Positions 43,461-53,370 of a stretch of 64,000 nt of DNA are shown here, one piece after another; the first letter of the stretch is position 1, and the number at the start of each line of letters is the position of its first letter. The position numbers and the translations under genes are program-made. Below the pieces are notes generated by a model. It was not told where the DNA came from. It worked only from the letters and a program-made list of their open reading frames with translations, and did no database searches. The stretch is from positions 124,001-188,000 of the forward strand of contig JARWSJ010000004.1 of the NCBI GenBank assembly GCA_029906195.1. The letters are read 5' to 3'. This DNA is from Chitinophagaceae bacterium 26-R-25. Its GTDB lineage: Bacteria; Bacteroidota; Bacteroidia; Chitinophagales; Chitinophagaceae.

Positions 43461-44018
43461 ATGAAACACATTCTTTTATTGACATTGTCAATCGTTTTAG
43501 GTGTAAGTGTATTGAACGCTCAAACATACAAAACAAGAGATGGGTACCTGACATTCAATCCAAATAAAGACCAAAGTCACAAGGACTATGCAGCAGCTTC
43601 CAAAGAAGCAACAGCTGTCCTTAAGGTTGAAACTTCTGAAGTGGCACTGCTTGTTCCAATGAAAACTTTTCACTTCAATAATGCATTGCTGGAAGAACAC
43701 TTTAACGAAAACTATCTGCACACAGATAAAATTCCGAATGCTTCTTACAAAGGCAAGTTGATTGGGTTTACAAAAGACATGCTGGCTAAAGATGGCACGT
43801 ATAATTTTTCATCAGAAGGTCAGATAACATTACACGGCGTTACAAAAGATTTTAAATCTCCTGTAAAACTGGAAGTGAAAAACAAAGTAGCAACATTCTA
43901 TTGCGACTTTCCTATCGAGGCTGACAAATTCAACATCGACATTCCCGCTGTAGTAAAACCAAAATTGGCAGATCAAACTCCAATCAGCGCTACCATTAAG
44001 TTTCAACTAAACCAATAG
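43461..44018 (+). CDS. YceI-family protein
   Basis: The 185-residue secreted protein has a signal peptide (LLLTLSIVLGVSVLNAQ) followed by the YceI lipocalin-like barrel pattern: a long N-terminal strand pair, HFNNALLEEHFNENYLH, and the final IPAVVKPKLADQTPISATIKFQL. YceI proteins bind isoprenoids or fatty amides in the periplasm and often lie beside cytochromes in Bacteroidota. It is in the cytochrome cluster. Confidence 0.85.
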   Translation: MKHILLLTLSIVLGVSVLNAQTYKTRDGYLTFNPNKDQSHKDYAAASKEATAVLKVETSEVALLVPMKTFHFNNALLEEHFNENYLHTDKIPNASYKGKLIGFTKDMLAKDGTYNFSSEGQITLHGVTKDFKSPVKLEVKNKVATFYCDFPIEADKFNIDIPAVVKPKLADQTPISATIKFQLNQ

Positions 44019-44046
44019 GTTTAAAATATTTATCAAGATGAAATGA

Positions 44047-44072
44047 GCCCCGCTTGCCGGATGGCGCGGGGC
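44047..44072 (+). other. GC-rich hairpin between cluster genes
   Basis: GCCCCGC (44047-44053) and GCGGGGC (44066-44072) flank a 12-nt loop, without a T run. It lies between the YceI-like and DUF5777 genes and may set mRNA stability rather than end transcription. Confidence 0.6.
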
Positions 44073-44107
44073 GAATCCCATCTGGCCAAAATAAAAAGAA
44101 TACGCAG

Positions 44108-45079
44108 ATGAAAAGAATAACATTATTTACAGTACTATGCCTACTGCTTGGCCAGTTCAAAGCAATGGCACAGGATGACCTGTTAGGCGATTTAGTGAAA
44201 GAGGATAGTGCGAAACCTAAACAGAACATAACAACCGGCACCTTTAAATCAACCCGTGTAATCAACATGCAAAGTGTTGAGATAACCGGTAAAGGCAACC
44301 TGCAGTTCATGATCTCCCACCACTTCGGCAATGTCTGGGAAAATGGTAAAGGTTGGTCCAATCTTGCCGAGTTTGCAGGCTTGAACGGTGGGGTTGCAAA
44401 TACGCTTTTGTCTCTCGACTATTCACCTACAACATGGGGTAACGTAGGTATTGCTCTTACCGGAAAAGCACAGTATGAATTGTGGGGAAAAGTGAAACTG
44501 TTAAGACAACAAACCGGTGAACGCAATATTCCCGTTACACTCGATTGGTTTTCTACCATGCACATTGATTGTTCTGAAGGCCCAAGCCCGGAAGACTTTG
44601 TGTGGAACAGAATGTCGTATCTGCATCAATTGTTGATCGCACGTAAGTTCAGCGACAAACTTTCATTGCAGTTAACACCTTCTTATGTTCACTACAACTA
44701 TACTCCATACTATGACTACAAAACATCAGGTGGGCATCAGGCAAACAATGTGTTCTCTGTGGGCATAGGCGGACGTTATAAATTCTCTTCAAAGAAAGCT
44801 TTGACATTTGAATATTCGCGTCAGCTGAACGGTTATAAAGATTTGTATTCTGCAGAAACAGGTGGCATGGTTAACTATAACCCTGACTTAATTTCACTGG
44901 GTTATGACTGGGATACCGGCGGACACATTTTCCAATTCTATGTAAGCAGCACAACAGCAGCGAGCAACATCACTCAGCTGTCAAGAAATACAAGTGATTT
45001 CAAACAAGGTAATTTCTCACTAGGCTTCACTATCAACAGAAGTTTTGGCATTAAAAAAGTGGTAAAAACCGCTCCATAG
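44108..45079 (+). CDS. DUF5777-type outer-membrane beta-barrel protein
   Basis: Start at the ATG at 44108 (MKRITLFTVLCLLLGQFKAMAQ), a signal peptide; in-frame codons upstream are spurious. The 323-residue product is a predicted beta barrel with many alternating aromatic strands and the pattern MISHHFGNVWENGKGW, matching DUF5777, which is found with YceI and cytochromes in Bacteroidota. It is last in the cluster and followed by a hairpin at 45103-45132. Role in electron-transfer complex or export is unknown. Confidence 0.75.
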   Translation: MKRITLFTVLCLLLGQFKAMAQDDLLGDLVKEDSAKPKQNITTGTFKSTRVINMQSVEITGKGNLQFMISHHFGNVWENGKGWSNLAEFAGLNGGVANTLLSLDYSPTTWGNVGIALTGKAQYELWGKVKLLRQQTGERNIPVTLDWFSTMHIDCSEGPSPEDFVWNRMSYLHQLLIARKFSDKLSLQLTPSYVHYNYTPYYDYKTSGGHQANNVFSVGIGGRYKFSSKKALTFEYSRQLNGYKDLYSAETGGMVNYNPDLISLGYDWDTGGHIFQFYVSSTTAASNITQLSRNTSDFKQGNFSLGFTINRSFGIKKVVKTAP

Positions 45080-45102
45080 TATATTGACATATGAAAAACA
45101 AC

Positions 45103-45132
45103 AAGGCCATGAGCGTTTTGCTTCATGGCCTT
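45103..45132 (+). terminator. Hairpin after DUF5777 gene
   Basis: AAGGCCATGA (45103-45112) and TCATGGCCTT (45123-45132). It is followed by only a short T-rich run, so termination may be weak. Confidence 0.6.
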
Positions 45133-45164
45133 TGATGTTATTTAGATTCGTTCGTATTTCCTTG

Positions 45165-45192
45165 TGTACGATGTACGAAGTACGGTGTACGA
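45165..45192. repeat. Four tandem copies of a 7-bp word (TGTACGA)
   Basis: TGTACGA, TGTACGA, AGTACGG, TGTACGA in a row at 45165-45192. Same 7-bp period as the inverted heptamer elements, but with no inverted partner nearby. Confidence 0.7.
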
Positions 45193-45308
45193 GATGCTTT
45201 ATCGGAAACGCATCTCTAATTGAATTCAATTTGGAGCTTAAGATAAACGCGTGAACTCACTTTGAAAATCAGTGCAAATCAGTCCAATCTGCGTCATCGG
45301 CGTGCTCT

Positions 45309-46520
45309 CTACAAAACCTCGATCTGATTTTTCATCAGGTCCTCAAACACATCTCTCTTGCGGATCAAAATTGCTTCACCATCTTTTACCAATACTTCTG
45401 CAGGTTTCAATCTTGAGTTAAAGTTGCTGCTCATTTCAAATCCATAAGCTCCCGCGTTATAAAACACCAGGAAATCTCCTTCGCGAACTTCATTCAAAGC
45501 TCTGTCCCATGCGAAAGTATCTGTTTCACAAATATTTCCTACGACTGTGTAAATTCTTTCGTGACCGTTTGGATTGGTGATATTTTCAATGCGGTGATAA
45601 GCATCGTAGAACATCGGACGGATCAGGTGATTGAATCCGCTGTTAACGCCTACAAATACCGTCGCTGTGGTTTGTTTGATAACGTTTGCTTTCACAACAA
45701 AATATCCGCTCTCGCTTACCAAAAATTTACCCGGCTCAAACCAAACCTGGATTTTTTTACCTGTTTCATTTTCGTAGCTGTGAAATGCTTCCGCTACTTT
45801 TTGACCAAGCAAATTGATGTCAGTTTGAACATCTCCTTCCTGGTAAGGCACTTTAAAACCACTTCCCAGATCGATGAACTCCAATTCCGGGAAATGTGTT
45901 GCCAGTTCAAACATGATCTCAAGACCCTGAAGAAAAACATTCACGTCTTTGATATCACTTCCCGTGTGCATGTGAATGCCTCTTACGTGCAGCTTGGTGC
46001 TTTTCACAACACGCTCGATATGGCGCATCTGGTGAATAGAAATGCCAAATTTGCTATCGATGTGGCCTGTTGAAATTTTATAGTTTCCACCGCCCATAAT
46101 GTGCGGGTTAAAGCGAATACAGATAGGATAGGAGTTACCAAAACGAGTTCCGAATTTTTCCAGGATGGAAATGTTGTCAATGTTCAGGTGAACACCCAAT
46201 TCTTTTCCTTCCACCACTTCTTCAAAGTCAACGCAGTTTGGAGTGAAAAGAATTCTGTCCGGCGTAAAACCAGCTTTTAGACCAAGCTTTACTTCGTTAA
46301 TGCTCACGCAATCCAAAGAAGCACCAATGCTTTCTACATACTTCAGTACGTTGATGTTAGACAATGCCTTACATGCATAAAAGAAACGCGCATTAACATC
46401 CTTAAACGCACTGTTTAGTTTGTTGTATTGTTCCTTTATTTTTTCTGCATGATACACATAAAGAGGCGTTCCAAACTGGTTGGCTAACTGTACTAAATAC
46501 TCTTTGGATAAACTGGACAT
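45309..46520 (-). CDS. lysA: Diaminopimelate decarboxylase
   Basis: This 403-residue PLP enzyme decarboxylates meso-diaminopimelate to lysine, the last step of lysine synthesis. PLP Lys51 lies in FYACKALSN; HMHTGSDI, DLGSGFKVPY and EPGKFLV are the further signature blocks of the alanine racemase/ornithine decarboxylase-like fold. The C-terminal beta domain includes CETDTFAWD, the Cys that contacts substrate from the partner subunit. Length matches the family. Confidence 0.95.
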   Translation of the reverse strand: MSSLSKEYLVQLANQFGTPLYVYHAEKIKEQYNKLNSAFKDVNARFFYACKALSNINVLKYVESIGASLDCVSINEVKLGLKAGFTPDRILFTPNCVDFEEVVEGKELGVHLNIDNISILEKFGTRFGNSYPICIRFNPHIMGGGNYKISTGHIDSKFGISIHQMRHIERVVKSTKLHVRGIHMHTGSDIKDVNVFLQGLEIMFELATHFPELEFIDLGSGFKVPYQEGDVQTDINLLGQKVAEAFHSYENETGKKIQVWFEPGKFLVSESGYFVVKANVIKQTTATVFVGVNSGFNHLIRPMFYDAYHRIENITNPNGHERIYTVVGNICETDTFAWDRALNEVREGDFLVFYNAGAYGFEMSSNFNSRLKPAEVLVKDGEAILIRKRDVFEDLMKNQIEVL

Positions 46521-46614
46521 AATTGTTTTATTAAACCTATTAACTGAATAGAATTTGCGAATTTAAGAGATTTTAAGGCAAAGATGTAATGTGTGCCGGA
46601 AGCTGGCGCCGTTT

Positions 46615-47379
46615 TCAGGAGAATTTAGGCGATTCCACCTGCTGGAAATAACCTTCCGGATATTGCACATTTACCAGGAACAAGGCTTGTGGAGGCACAG
46701 AGAAATCTGCCTGAGTGCAGTCTTTGGCCTCGATGATCTTTCGAAAATCATCGATGGAATACTTGCCGCGACCCACCCGCAACATGGTTCCGGTTAGGGC
46801 CCGCACCATTCCGCGAAGAAAACGGTTTCCTTGTACATGATAAACAAGACAGCCATTTTCCTCGATCCATTCGCTCACGGAAATGTTGCAATTGAAAGTT
46901 TTAACCTGCGTATTTCGTTTGGAAAAAGACGTATAATCGGTGTATTCTTTTAAAACATGGGCCGCAAGTTTTAATTGGTCTACATCAAGCGTGTAGGGAA
47001 AATAGTAAGCCCTGTCGTGCAGAAAGGGATTTTTTTCACCGTAAATAAAATACTTATACTCGCGGCTCAGTGCATCAAACCTGCTGTGGGCGCCTTGTGG
47101 CATTGCGTAAATGTTTTTCACAACGAGGTCTGCCGGTAAAATGGCATTCATTTTATAAACCGCACGTGGATTGACCTCGTCTTCATAATCGAAATGGAAA
47201 AAATTCTGCAACGCGTGCACCCCCGCATCGGTGCGGGAAGAGCCAGTTAGCTCAACAGGTTTTCTATGAATGATGCCAAAAGCCTTCTCCACCTCCGCCT
47301 GAACAGAATGTGCATTCTCCTGAATCTGAAAACCGCTGTAAGCGGCACCGTTATATGCTACTTCTATGAAATACCTCAT
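46615..47379 (-). CDS. truA: tRNA pseudouridine synthase A
   Basis: The 254-residue enzyme modifies uridines 38-40 of the tRNA anticodon arm. The catalytic Asp is Asp51 in GSSRTDAGVHA; the following NFFHFDYE, SREYKYFIYG and FLRGMVRALTG belong to the TruA fold. It lies between lysA and the ElyC-like gene. Confidence 0.9.
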   Translation of the reverse strand: MRYFIEVAYNGAAYSGFQIQENAHSVQAEVEKAFGIIHRKPVELTGSSRTDAGVHALQNFFHFDYEDEVNPRAVYKMNAILPADLVVKNIYAMPQGAHSRFDALSREYKYFIYGEKNPFLHDRAYYFPYTLDVDQLKLAAHVLKEYTDYTSFSKRNTQVKTFNCNISVSEWIEENGCLVYHVQGNRFLRGMVRALTGTMLRVGRGKYSIDDFRKIIEAKDCTQADFSVPPQALFLVNVQYPEGYFQQVESPKFS

Positions 47380-47385
47380 TCTAAT

Positions 47386-47477
47386 TTAATTGAAAGTGGA
47401 AAATTGAAAGTTGAAAATGAAGAGTGCATTTGGCGTTTTCTCTCATCATTTTCAATTTTCAACTTTCAATTTTCCAT
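47386..47477. repeat. Inverted pair of period-7 repeats (ATTGAAA)
   Basis: The left arm (about 47386-47420) repeats GAAAATT/GAAAGTT, the right arm (47446-47477) is the inverse. It lies between truA and the next gene upstream on the minus strand. Confidence 0.8.
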
Positions 47478-48112
47478 TACTCTATTCTTATTTTCTCCCC
47501 GAGATACCTCGGTTTTGTTCCAATCAAATAATCGATATAAGCCTTGCATCTTGCCAGCTTTTCACGCTGCTTCGTTTTAAAACCGGCATATTTTACAACA
47601 TCTTTCGCATTGTAACCAATCGCATCGATCCCTTCTTTTTGGGCAATAAAAATCGCTCTTTCATTGTGAAACTGCTGTGAAATAACAGTTACGGACTGCT
47701 GACCGAAAATTTCTTTTAAACGCACCACCGAGTCAAAAGTTCTAAAACCGGCATAATCAAGAATGATAACCGAAGAATCAATGCCTCTGCGAATAAGGTC
47801 ATTCCTCATATCTTCAGGTTCGTTGTATTCCTTTCGGCCGTTATCTCCACTTATAACAAGATATTTTATTTTTCCCGCTTTCAGCAAATCGGCAGCGGCA
47901 TCTATTCTATATTGATAGTATAAATTAGGATAGCCATTGCTTAGCAGCTTAGAACAACCCAATAACAATCCCACTTTATTGTAGGGAATAGATGCTGTAT
48001 CATTATACAACTTGTTACTCGCCGCACTTTTAATACTGGCATTCGCAATAAATACAAAAGCTACAGCAATGGCAATTGCAATTGAAGCAGCCCAAAATAT
48101 TCTTTTTATCAT
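47477..48112 (-). CDS. ElyC/SanA/YdcF-family membrane protein (DUF218)
   Basis: The 211-residue protein starts with a membrane segment (about 5-25). The DUF218 motifs are GLLLGCSKLLSNG (about 48-60), YLVISGDNGRKEYNEPEDMRN (about 84-104) and SVTVISQQFHNERAIFIAQ (about 138-156). SanA-type proteins influence envelope integrity and vancomycin sensitivity; ElyC acts in envelope glycan assembly. Which applies here is unknown. Confidence 0.8.
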   Translation of the reverse strand: MIKRIFWAASIAIAIAVAFVFIANASIKSAASNKLYNDTASIPYNKVGLLLGCSKLLSNGYPNLYYQYRIDAAADLLKAGKIKYLVISGDNGRKEYNEPEDMRNDLIRRGIDSSVIILDYAGFRTFDSVVRLKEIFGQQSVTVISQQFHNERAIFIAQKEGIDAIGYNAKDVVKYAGFKTKQREKLARCKAYIDYLIGTKPRYLGEKIRIE

Positions 48113-48180
48113 GGAAAACGGTTTCAGGATAGTTGTTCGTTGTTAGCCTTTATGATCGAAATTGATCACTAAAAACACTT

Positions 48181-48212
48181 CATTTTCAATTTTCAACTTT
48201 CAATTTTCAATT
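48181..48212. repeat. Single arm of period-7 repeat (TTTTCAA)
   Basis: This stretch repeats TTTTCAA/CTTTCAA words. No clear inverse lies nearby, so it is a one-armed version of the element. Confidence 0.65.
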
Positions 48213-48217
48213 GTCCA

Positions 48218-49621
48218 CTACCTTTTAATCATCGCTTTAAATCTGTCACGATAGTAATCAGATTTTAGCAAATCTTCAAGTGTGGGATAGTTATAGGTAT
48301 CCAAAGTAAATGGATAGGCTGTTTCAAAAAGCTGATACTTACTCTCTTCCTCGACAAATAGCTCGCTAATGGCTTTAAGCTGCTTTACAGTAAAGCATTT
48401 CGACTTCAATAGTTTCTTGGTCGTTGCTATTTTTTCGTCAAGATCGTTTAAGGATAACAGTTTCACGCGAAGTTTATCAATGTCGGCGTCAGTCGCGGTG
48501 TTCCTGCAATCGGAGTTGTTGATCTGTGCATGATGCACAACAGGCTTTGTTGCAGCGGTTGTATCCGTTATTTCCTGTTTATGCATGGTATCCGCCTTCG
48601 GTGTTTCCGCTGGAGTTACAGCCACTGCTGCAACTGCGCCGCCACCCGCAGCCGGCGCCTGAACGGTAGTCTCTTTTGTCAAAAGCGTTGCAATTCTGAT
48701 GGTGTCCACTCCCGAGCTGGTGCTATCAATAAAAACTTCCTCTAAAGCGATTTCGCTGGAGGAAACACTTATTTTCTTAACGTTCGAAACCACCGGCTTC
48801 GCTGGAACTACTGCGACTGCAGAATCCATTTTAGCTGGAATTTTTGCAACTGCTGAGTCTGATGTAACTTTTTTCTCAGCCGCCAATGTATCAGTCTTTG
48901 AGGCAGTTGTTGCAGCTGCAACCACTGCAGCTTTAGCCGCCGTGTCGGCAACATGTTTGCCTGCATCCGTTGTTGTATTGTTTGATGCGGCTGCGGCGGC
49001 TGTAACCGCGGCAACCGGTGCCAATATTGGCGTTTCGGTGCCCGGAGCCGGACTCGTTGAATTGGCGACGGTCGGCGCTGCGTGCTGTTCCTTAGAAATA
49101 TGTGCTGTATCCGCTTGCGTTGCAGCCGGCTGCTGAGCGGCTACCGTGGTTTGCGCAACTGCGGTTTGCGGCGTAACACTTTCATACAAGATGCTGGTGT
49201 CGTTCACCACATTGGATAAAAGGACGGAAAAATTATCTGTCTTTTTCGTTCCGGAAATCATAGAATTGCCACGCTCACTGTTACGGTTCATCGTTGCTTC
49301 CGAGGTTTGATAGTTTACAAGGCCCCATCCTTTATCGGCAAAATTTTTCAATTGATAACCCGCATCTTTATTGTAAACATTTACGATGAAATTTTGCTCA
49401 GGAAAAACGTTCCTGGGAAAGCCTATTACAAACTGATAAGCCTGTCCCTGTAAACCGGATAAAATGAGATATCCGTGATCGCTGGAACTGTAGGTTTTTC
49501 CATCCATCAAAAGATAAAATGGCTGACTGTTGTCTGTCTGTAGGTAGATAAAATAGTCTTTCTGAGAAAATGCGCTAAAGCCCGTCAAAAGGAACAATAG
49601 TATTGCTAAACCTGCTTTCAT
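48218..49621 (-). CDS. DUF4476 secreted protein with Ala/Thr-rich linker
   Basis: This 467-residue protein has a signal peptide (MKAGLAILLFLLTGFSAFSQ), a beta-rich head (about 21-150), a long linker dominated by Ala, Thr, Val and Lys (about 155-340), and the DUF4476 module (about 370-467; DKLRVKLLSLNDLDEKIATTKKLL then FVEEESKYQLFETAYPFTLD). The linker shows repeated AA-rich words and is probably disordered. DUF4476 is mainly known from Bacteroidota, without an assigned function. Confidence 0.8.
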   Translation of the reverse strand: MKAGLAILLFLLTGFSAFSQKDYFIYLQTDNSQPFYLLMDGKTYSSSDHGYLILSGLQGQAYQFVIGFPRNVFPEQNFIVNVYNKDAGYQLKNFADKGWGLVNYQTSEATMNRNSERGNSMISGTKKTDNFSVLLSNVVNDTSILYESVTPQTAVAQTTVAAQQPAATQADTAHISKEQHAAPTVANSTSPAPGTETPILAPVAAVTAAAAASNNTTTDAGKHVADTAAKAAVVAAATTASKTDTLAAEKKVTSDSAVAKIPAKMDSAVAVVPAKPVVSNVKKISVSSSEIALEEVFIDSTSSGVDTIRIATLLTKETTVQAPAAGGGAVAAVAVTPAETPKADTMHKQEITDTTAATKPVVHHAQINNSDCRNTATDADIDKLRVKLLSLNDLDEKIATTKKLLKSKCFTVKQLKAISELFVEEESKYQLFETAYPFTLDTYNYPTLEDLLKSDYYRDRFKAMIKR

Positions 49622-49857
49622 CCGTATATTTTACATTTTGTTTTGGCCAGATGCCCGCCTGAATGAGCTCTGTCGGGCAGGGAATTCGCACGGAATAATT
49701 ACGTTTTTGTTTGGCGAAATTATTGCCATGCTCATTACATAATATCCAATGTTCCAGCAAAACTACTTGAAAATGCAGTTTAGCTTGCCATTTACCATTT
49801 TTTTTAGAAAGAGAATGGATCGAAACTATATCTTTAAGCCCTATTTAATAAATCAGT

Positions 49858-52350
49858 ATGAAGAGAAAGCTTTTCCTATTTACTGCTTGCGGTCTACTAA
49901 TGCTTGCACAGGCAAACGCGCAATCAGAAGCTACAACCCAGCCCTTAATGTATCAGGCAACTGCCACAAAAGTTAACGATCTTGTACATACAAAATTGGA
50001 AGTCTCGTTCGACTATGATAAATCCTATATGTATGGTAAAGCATGGGTCACGCTACAACCACATTTTTATGAAACTGATACCTTGGCGCTTGATGCCAAA
50101 GGCATGGACATTAAAAAAGTTGCCATTGTAAAAGGCGGAGCAACAACTCCGTTGAAATACGAATACGATGGATGGATGCTGAATATCAAACTTGACAAAA
50201 AATACAAAGGCGGCGAAAAATACACCGTTTATATTGATTACACTGCAAAGCCTAATGAACTTAAAGTAAAAGGCAGTGCAGCCATTACAGATGCCAAAGG
50301 CTTGTATTTTATCAATCCAAAAGGTGAAGAAAAAGATAAACCAACGCAAATCTGGACGCAAGGCGAAACCGAAGCCAACTCTGTTTGGTGCCCTACGATC
50401 GATAAACCAAACCAAAAAACAACAGATGAAATTTCAATGACCGTTCCGGCGAAATACGTTACGCTTTCAAACGGTTTGTTGATCAGCCAAAAGAAAAATG
50501 CAGACGGCACAAGAACAGACTATTGGAAAATGGACCTGCCACATGCTCCTTACCTGATGTTTATGGGCGTAGGCGACTATGCTGTAGTAAAAGATAAATA
50601 CGGCAATAAAGAAGTAAGCTACTACGTAGAAAAAGAGTATGAACCCGTAGCACGCAGAATTTTCGGTTATACACCGGAAATGATGGCCTTCTACAAACGC
50701 ATCACCGGCATTGATTACGCATGGCAAAAATATTCTCAGATTGTTGGCCGTGACTACGTAAGCGGCGCGATGGAAAACACTACCGCTACCTTGCACCAGG
50801 AAAGTGCACAGCAAGATGCACGTGAGCTGGTTGATGGCAATGGCTGGGAAAGCACCATTGCTCACGAGTTGTTCCACCACTGGTTCGGCGACCTTGTTAC
50901 AGCCGAAAGCTGGAGCAACCTGACAGTAAACGAATCTTTCGCAAACTATAGCGAAACCTTATGGGATGAATACAAACATGGTAAAGATGCCGGCGACGCG
51001 CAAAACTATACTGACATGCGCGGCTACCTGCAAAGCAATAGCGAAAAGAAAGACCTCGTACGTTTCTACTATGCGGACAAAGAAGACATGTTTGATGCAG
51101 TAAGCTATAACAAAGGCGGTCGTATCCTGCATATGCTTCGCAACTATGTTGGAGACAGCGCATTCTTTAAATCACTGAACAACTATCTTACTACGAACAA
51201 ATTCAAAGCTGCAGAAGCGCAAAATCTTCGTTTGGCTTTTGAAGAAGTTACAGGTAAAGACCTGAACTGGTATTTCAATCAGTGGTATTACGGTGCGGGC
51301 CATCCGAAACTGAACATCAGCTATGCATATGATGATGCTGCAAAACAAGTTACAGTAACTGTAAAACAAACGCAGGATGGAGACAAAACTTTCCGCTTAC
51401 CATTTGCAATAGATGTGTACAATGGTTCTGCAAAAATTCGCTACAATGTTGAAATGACTGATCGCGAGCAGAAATTTACTTTCCCTTACGGAAAATCAAA
51501 ACCAGAGTTAGTAAACGTTGACGGAGATAAAATTTTGCTTTGTGAAAAAACAGATGATAAATCTCTGGCAAACTTCATCCACCAGTACAAGTTCGCCGGC
51601 AACTATCTCGACAGGAGAGAAGCAATTGACGCTTGCGTAAAAAATGCTGACAATGCAGATGCCCAGGCATTGTTGAAATTGGCAGTGAATGACAGATATT
51701 TTGGCTTGCGCAACTACGCTTTGTCGAAATTGAAAATGGATAACACAGCTATTAAAGAAGGCTTTGAATCCACAATTGCAAACATTGCAAAAACTGATAA
51801 AAACTCAACCGTTCGTGCACAAGCGATCAGTTTGTTGGCAGCTTATAACAAACCTGAATACAAAACACTGTTCGAAAAATCTGTCACCGATTCTTCTTAC
51901 AGCGTAGCAGGTGAAGCGCTGGAAGCATTAGGTAAAATAGATCCTGCAGCAGCTCTGGCAAAAGCACAACAATTGAAAGCGCAACCCGCTAAAGGCAAGT
52001 TGATGGAATCAATCAGTGGCGTGTTGATTGAGTCTGGTTCAGAAGCCGATTTCGATTACGTAGCCGGCAACTTTGATAAGATGCCGCTGTCACAAGCAAA
52101 AATGGAAATGTTGCAACCTCTGGCTGATTACATCGCAAAAGTGAACAACACAACATTAGTAAAAAAAGGTGTCGACATGATCGTTGAATTCCGCGAAAGT
52201 ATTCCTGCTGCTTATAAATCTCAGCTTAGCCCGTACATAAACAACATGGTGTTAATGGGAATTGCCGGCAAGAAAAAAGCTCAACTGGCTGGAGCAAACG
52301 CAACAGCTGCACAAGAGCAAATTGATTATATCAAATCAAAGGCGAAATAA
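49858..52350 (+). CDS. M1-family metalloaminopeptidase
   Basis: This 830-residue peptidase has a signal peptide (MKRKLFLFTACGLLMLAQANAQ), the exopeptidase motif GAMEN at 303-307 and the zinc motif HELFHH starting at His336, with the distal Glu in NLTVNESFANY. The first part is the M1 beta saddle; the C-terminal half contains HEAT-type helical repeats (about 590-790). It removes N-terminal residues from periplasmic peptides. Length is normal for the secreted Bacteroidota type. Confidence 0.9.
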   Translation: MKRKLFLFTACGLLMLAQANAQSEATTQPLMYQATATKVNDLVHTKLEVSFDYDKSYMYGKAWVTLQPHFYETDTLALDAKGMDIKKVAIVKGGATTPLKYEYDGWMLNIKLDKKYKGGEKYTVYIDYTAKPNELKVKGSAAITDAKGLYFINPKGEEKDKPTQIWTQGETEANSVWCPTIDKPNQKTTDEISMTVPAKYVTLSNGLLISQKKNADGTRTDYWKMDLPHAPYLMFMGVGDYAVVKDKYGNKEVSYYVEKEYEPVARRIFGYTPEMMAFYKRITGIDYAWQKYSQIVGRDYVSGAMENTTATLHQESAQQDARELVDGNGWESTIAHELFHHWFGDLVTAESWSNLTVNESFANYSETLWDEYKHGKDAGDAQNYTDMRGYLQSNSEKKDLVRFYYADKEDMFDAVSYNKGGRILHMLRNYVGDSAFFKSLNNYLTTNKFKAAEAQNLRLAFEEVTGKDLNWYFNQWYYGAGHPKLNISYAYDDAAKQVTVTVKQTQDGDKTFRLPFAIDVYNGSAKIRYNVEMTDREQKFTFPYGKSKPELVNVDGDKILLCEKTDDKSLANFIHQYKFAGNYLDRREAIDACVKNADNADAQALLKLAVNDRYFGLRNYALSKLKMDNTAIKEGFESTIANIAKTDKNSTVRAQAISLLAAYNKPEYKTLFEKSVTDSSYSVAGEALEALGKIDPAAALAKAQQLKAQPAKGKLMESISGVLIESGSEADFDYVAGNFDKMPLSQAKMEMLQPLADYIAKVNNTTLVKKGVDMIVEFRESIPAAYKSQLSPYINNMVLMGIAGKKKAQLAGANATAAQEQIDYIKSKAK

Positions 52351-52375
52351 TTTTTTTCGATAGAATAAATTTGAC

Positions 52376-52405
52376 AGCTCCCCGAGAAATCCGGGAGCTT
52401 TTTTT
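52376..52405 (+). terminator. Rho-independent terminator of peptidase gene
   Basis: AGCTCCC (52376-52382), loop, GGGAGCT (52393-52399), T7. Confidence 0.85.
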
Positions 52406-52421
52406 ATGCCAAGGACAGAGA

Positions 52422-52515
52422 GAAGTTGCTAGTTGCTAGTTGTTAATTGTTAGCCTAAAATAGCGACTATTCAAAAACGAAGCCTAACAACGAACAACTA
52501 ACAACCAACAACTTG
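52422..52515. repeat. Inverted pair of period-7 repeats (AGTTGCT / TAACAAC)
   Basis: The left arm (about 52422-52453) repeats AGTTGCT, AGTTGTT, AATTGTT; the right arm (about 52481-52514) repeats TAACAAC, GAACAAC, CAACAAC. Both arms keep period 7, and they are inverse to each other. Confidence 0.75.
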
Positions 52516-52550
52516 TTTCTCTTAATTTTGCCATACAAAAACGAAATACC

Positions 52551-53267
52551 ATGGAATCGATCAAAGGGAAAATCGCTCTCATAACAGGTGCAGGAAAGGG
52601 AATTGGGAAAGCTATTGCCGTAGCATTAGCAAAGGAAGGTGTAAATGTTGGGCTCGTTGCACGCAGCGCTGCTGATCTTGAAAAGCTGGCAACAGAAATA
52701 AGATCATTTGGCGTAAAAGCAGCAATAGCAACAGCGGATGTTGCAGACATAAATGCAGTTAACAACGCAGTAGAAAGTGTTGTGAATGAGTTGGGCAATG
52801 TTGATATCCTCATAAACAACGCCGGAGTTGGAGCATTTGGCAGTTTCATGGATCTGCAGCCGGAAGAGTGGGAGAGAATTATAAAAGTAAACCTGCTTGG
52901 CGTATATTATGTAACACGTGCTGTATTGCCATCAATGATTGAAAGAAAAACCGGAGATATTATCAATATCGCATCCACGGCGGGATTGCGCGGAGCGGCC
53001 GTAACAAGCGCTTACAGTGCTTCAAAATTCGGTTTGATCGGCATGTCAGAATCACTGATGTACGAAGTAAGAAAACACAACATTCGCGTAACAACACTTA
53101 CGCCAAGCACTGTTGCAACAGACATGGCCGTTAATTTAAAACTTACAGACGGTAATCCTGAAAAAGTAATGCAGCCGGAAGATATAGCGGAATTGATAAT
53201 TGCTCAGCTAAAACTGAACAAACGCATCTTCATCAAAGACGCAAGCATGTGGTCAACGAATCCATAA
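52551..53267 (+). CDS. SDR-family 3-oxoacyl-ACP reductase-like
   Basis: The 238-residue short-chain dehydrogenase has the cofactor motif TGAGKGIG (about 12-19), NNAG (about 89-92) and the catalytic Ser142, Tyr155 and Lys159 ([13 protein letters not shown]). This resembles FabG, which reduces 3-ketoacyl-ACP in fatty-acid synthesis, but many SDRs look alike, so the exact substrate is uncertain. A TAnnTTTG box (TAATTTTG, 52523-52530) lies just upstream. Confidence 0.8.
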   Translation: MESIKGKIALITGAGKGIGKAIAVALAKEGVNVGLVARSAADLEKLATEIRSFGVKAAIATADVADINAVNNAVESVVNELGNVDILINNAGVGAFGSFMDLQPEEWERIIKVNLLGVYYVTRAVLPSMIERKTGDIINIASTAGLRGAAVTSAYSASKFGLIGMSESLMYEVRKHNIRVTTLTPSTVATDMAVNLKLTDGNPEKVMQPEDIAELIIAQLKLNKRIFIKDASMWSTNP

Positions 53268-53269
53268 AG

Positions 53270-53370
53270 GCCGAATAACTGAATGACTGAATAACTGAGT
53301 GATTATTTTCGATTTTGCACTACAACAATCGACCACTCAGTTATTCAGTCATTCAGTTATTCAGTTATTA
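53270..53370. repeat. Inverted pair of period-8 repeats (ACTGAATA)
   Basis: The left arm (53270-53303) repeats ACTGAATA, the right arm (53331-53370) is its inverse and reaches the end of the next gene. Same word as at 28624-28721, 25 kb away. Confidence 0.8.

Noticed and set aside
48699-49136. Plus-strand Ala/Thr/Val-rich open frame
   Set aside because: It mirrors the low-complexity linker of the DUF4476 gene on the opposite strand; composition artefact.
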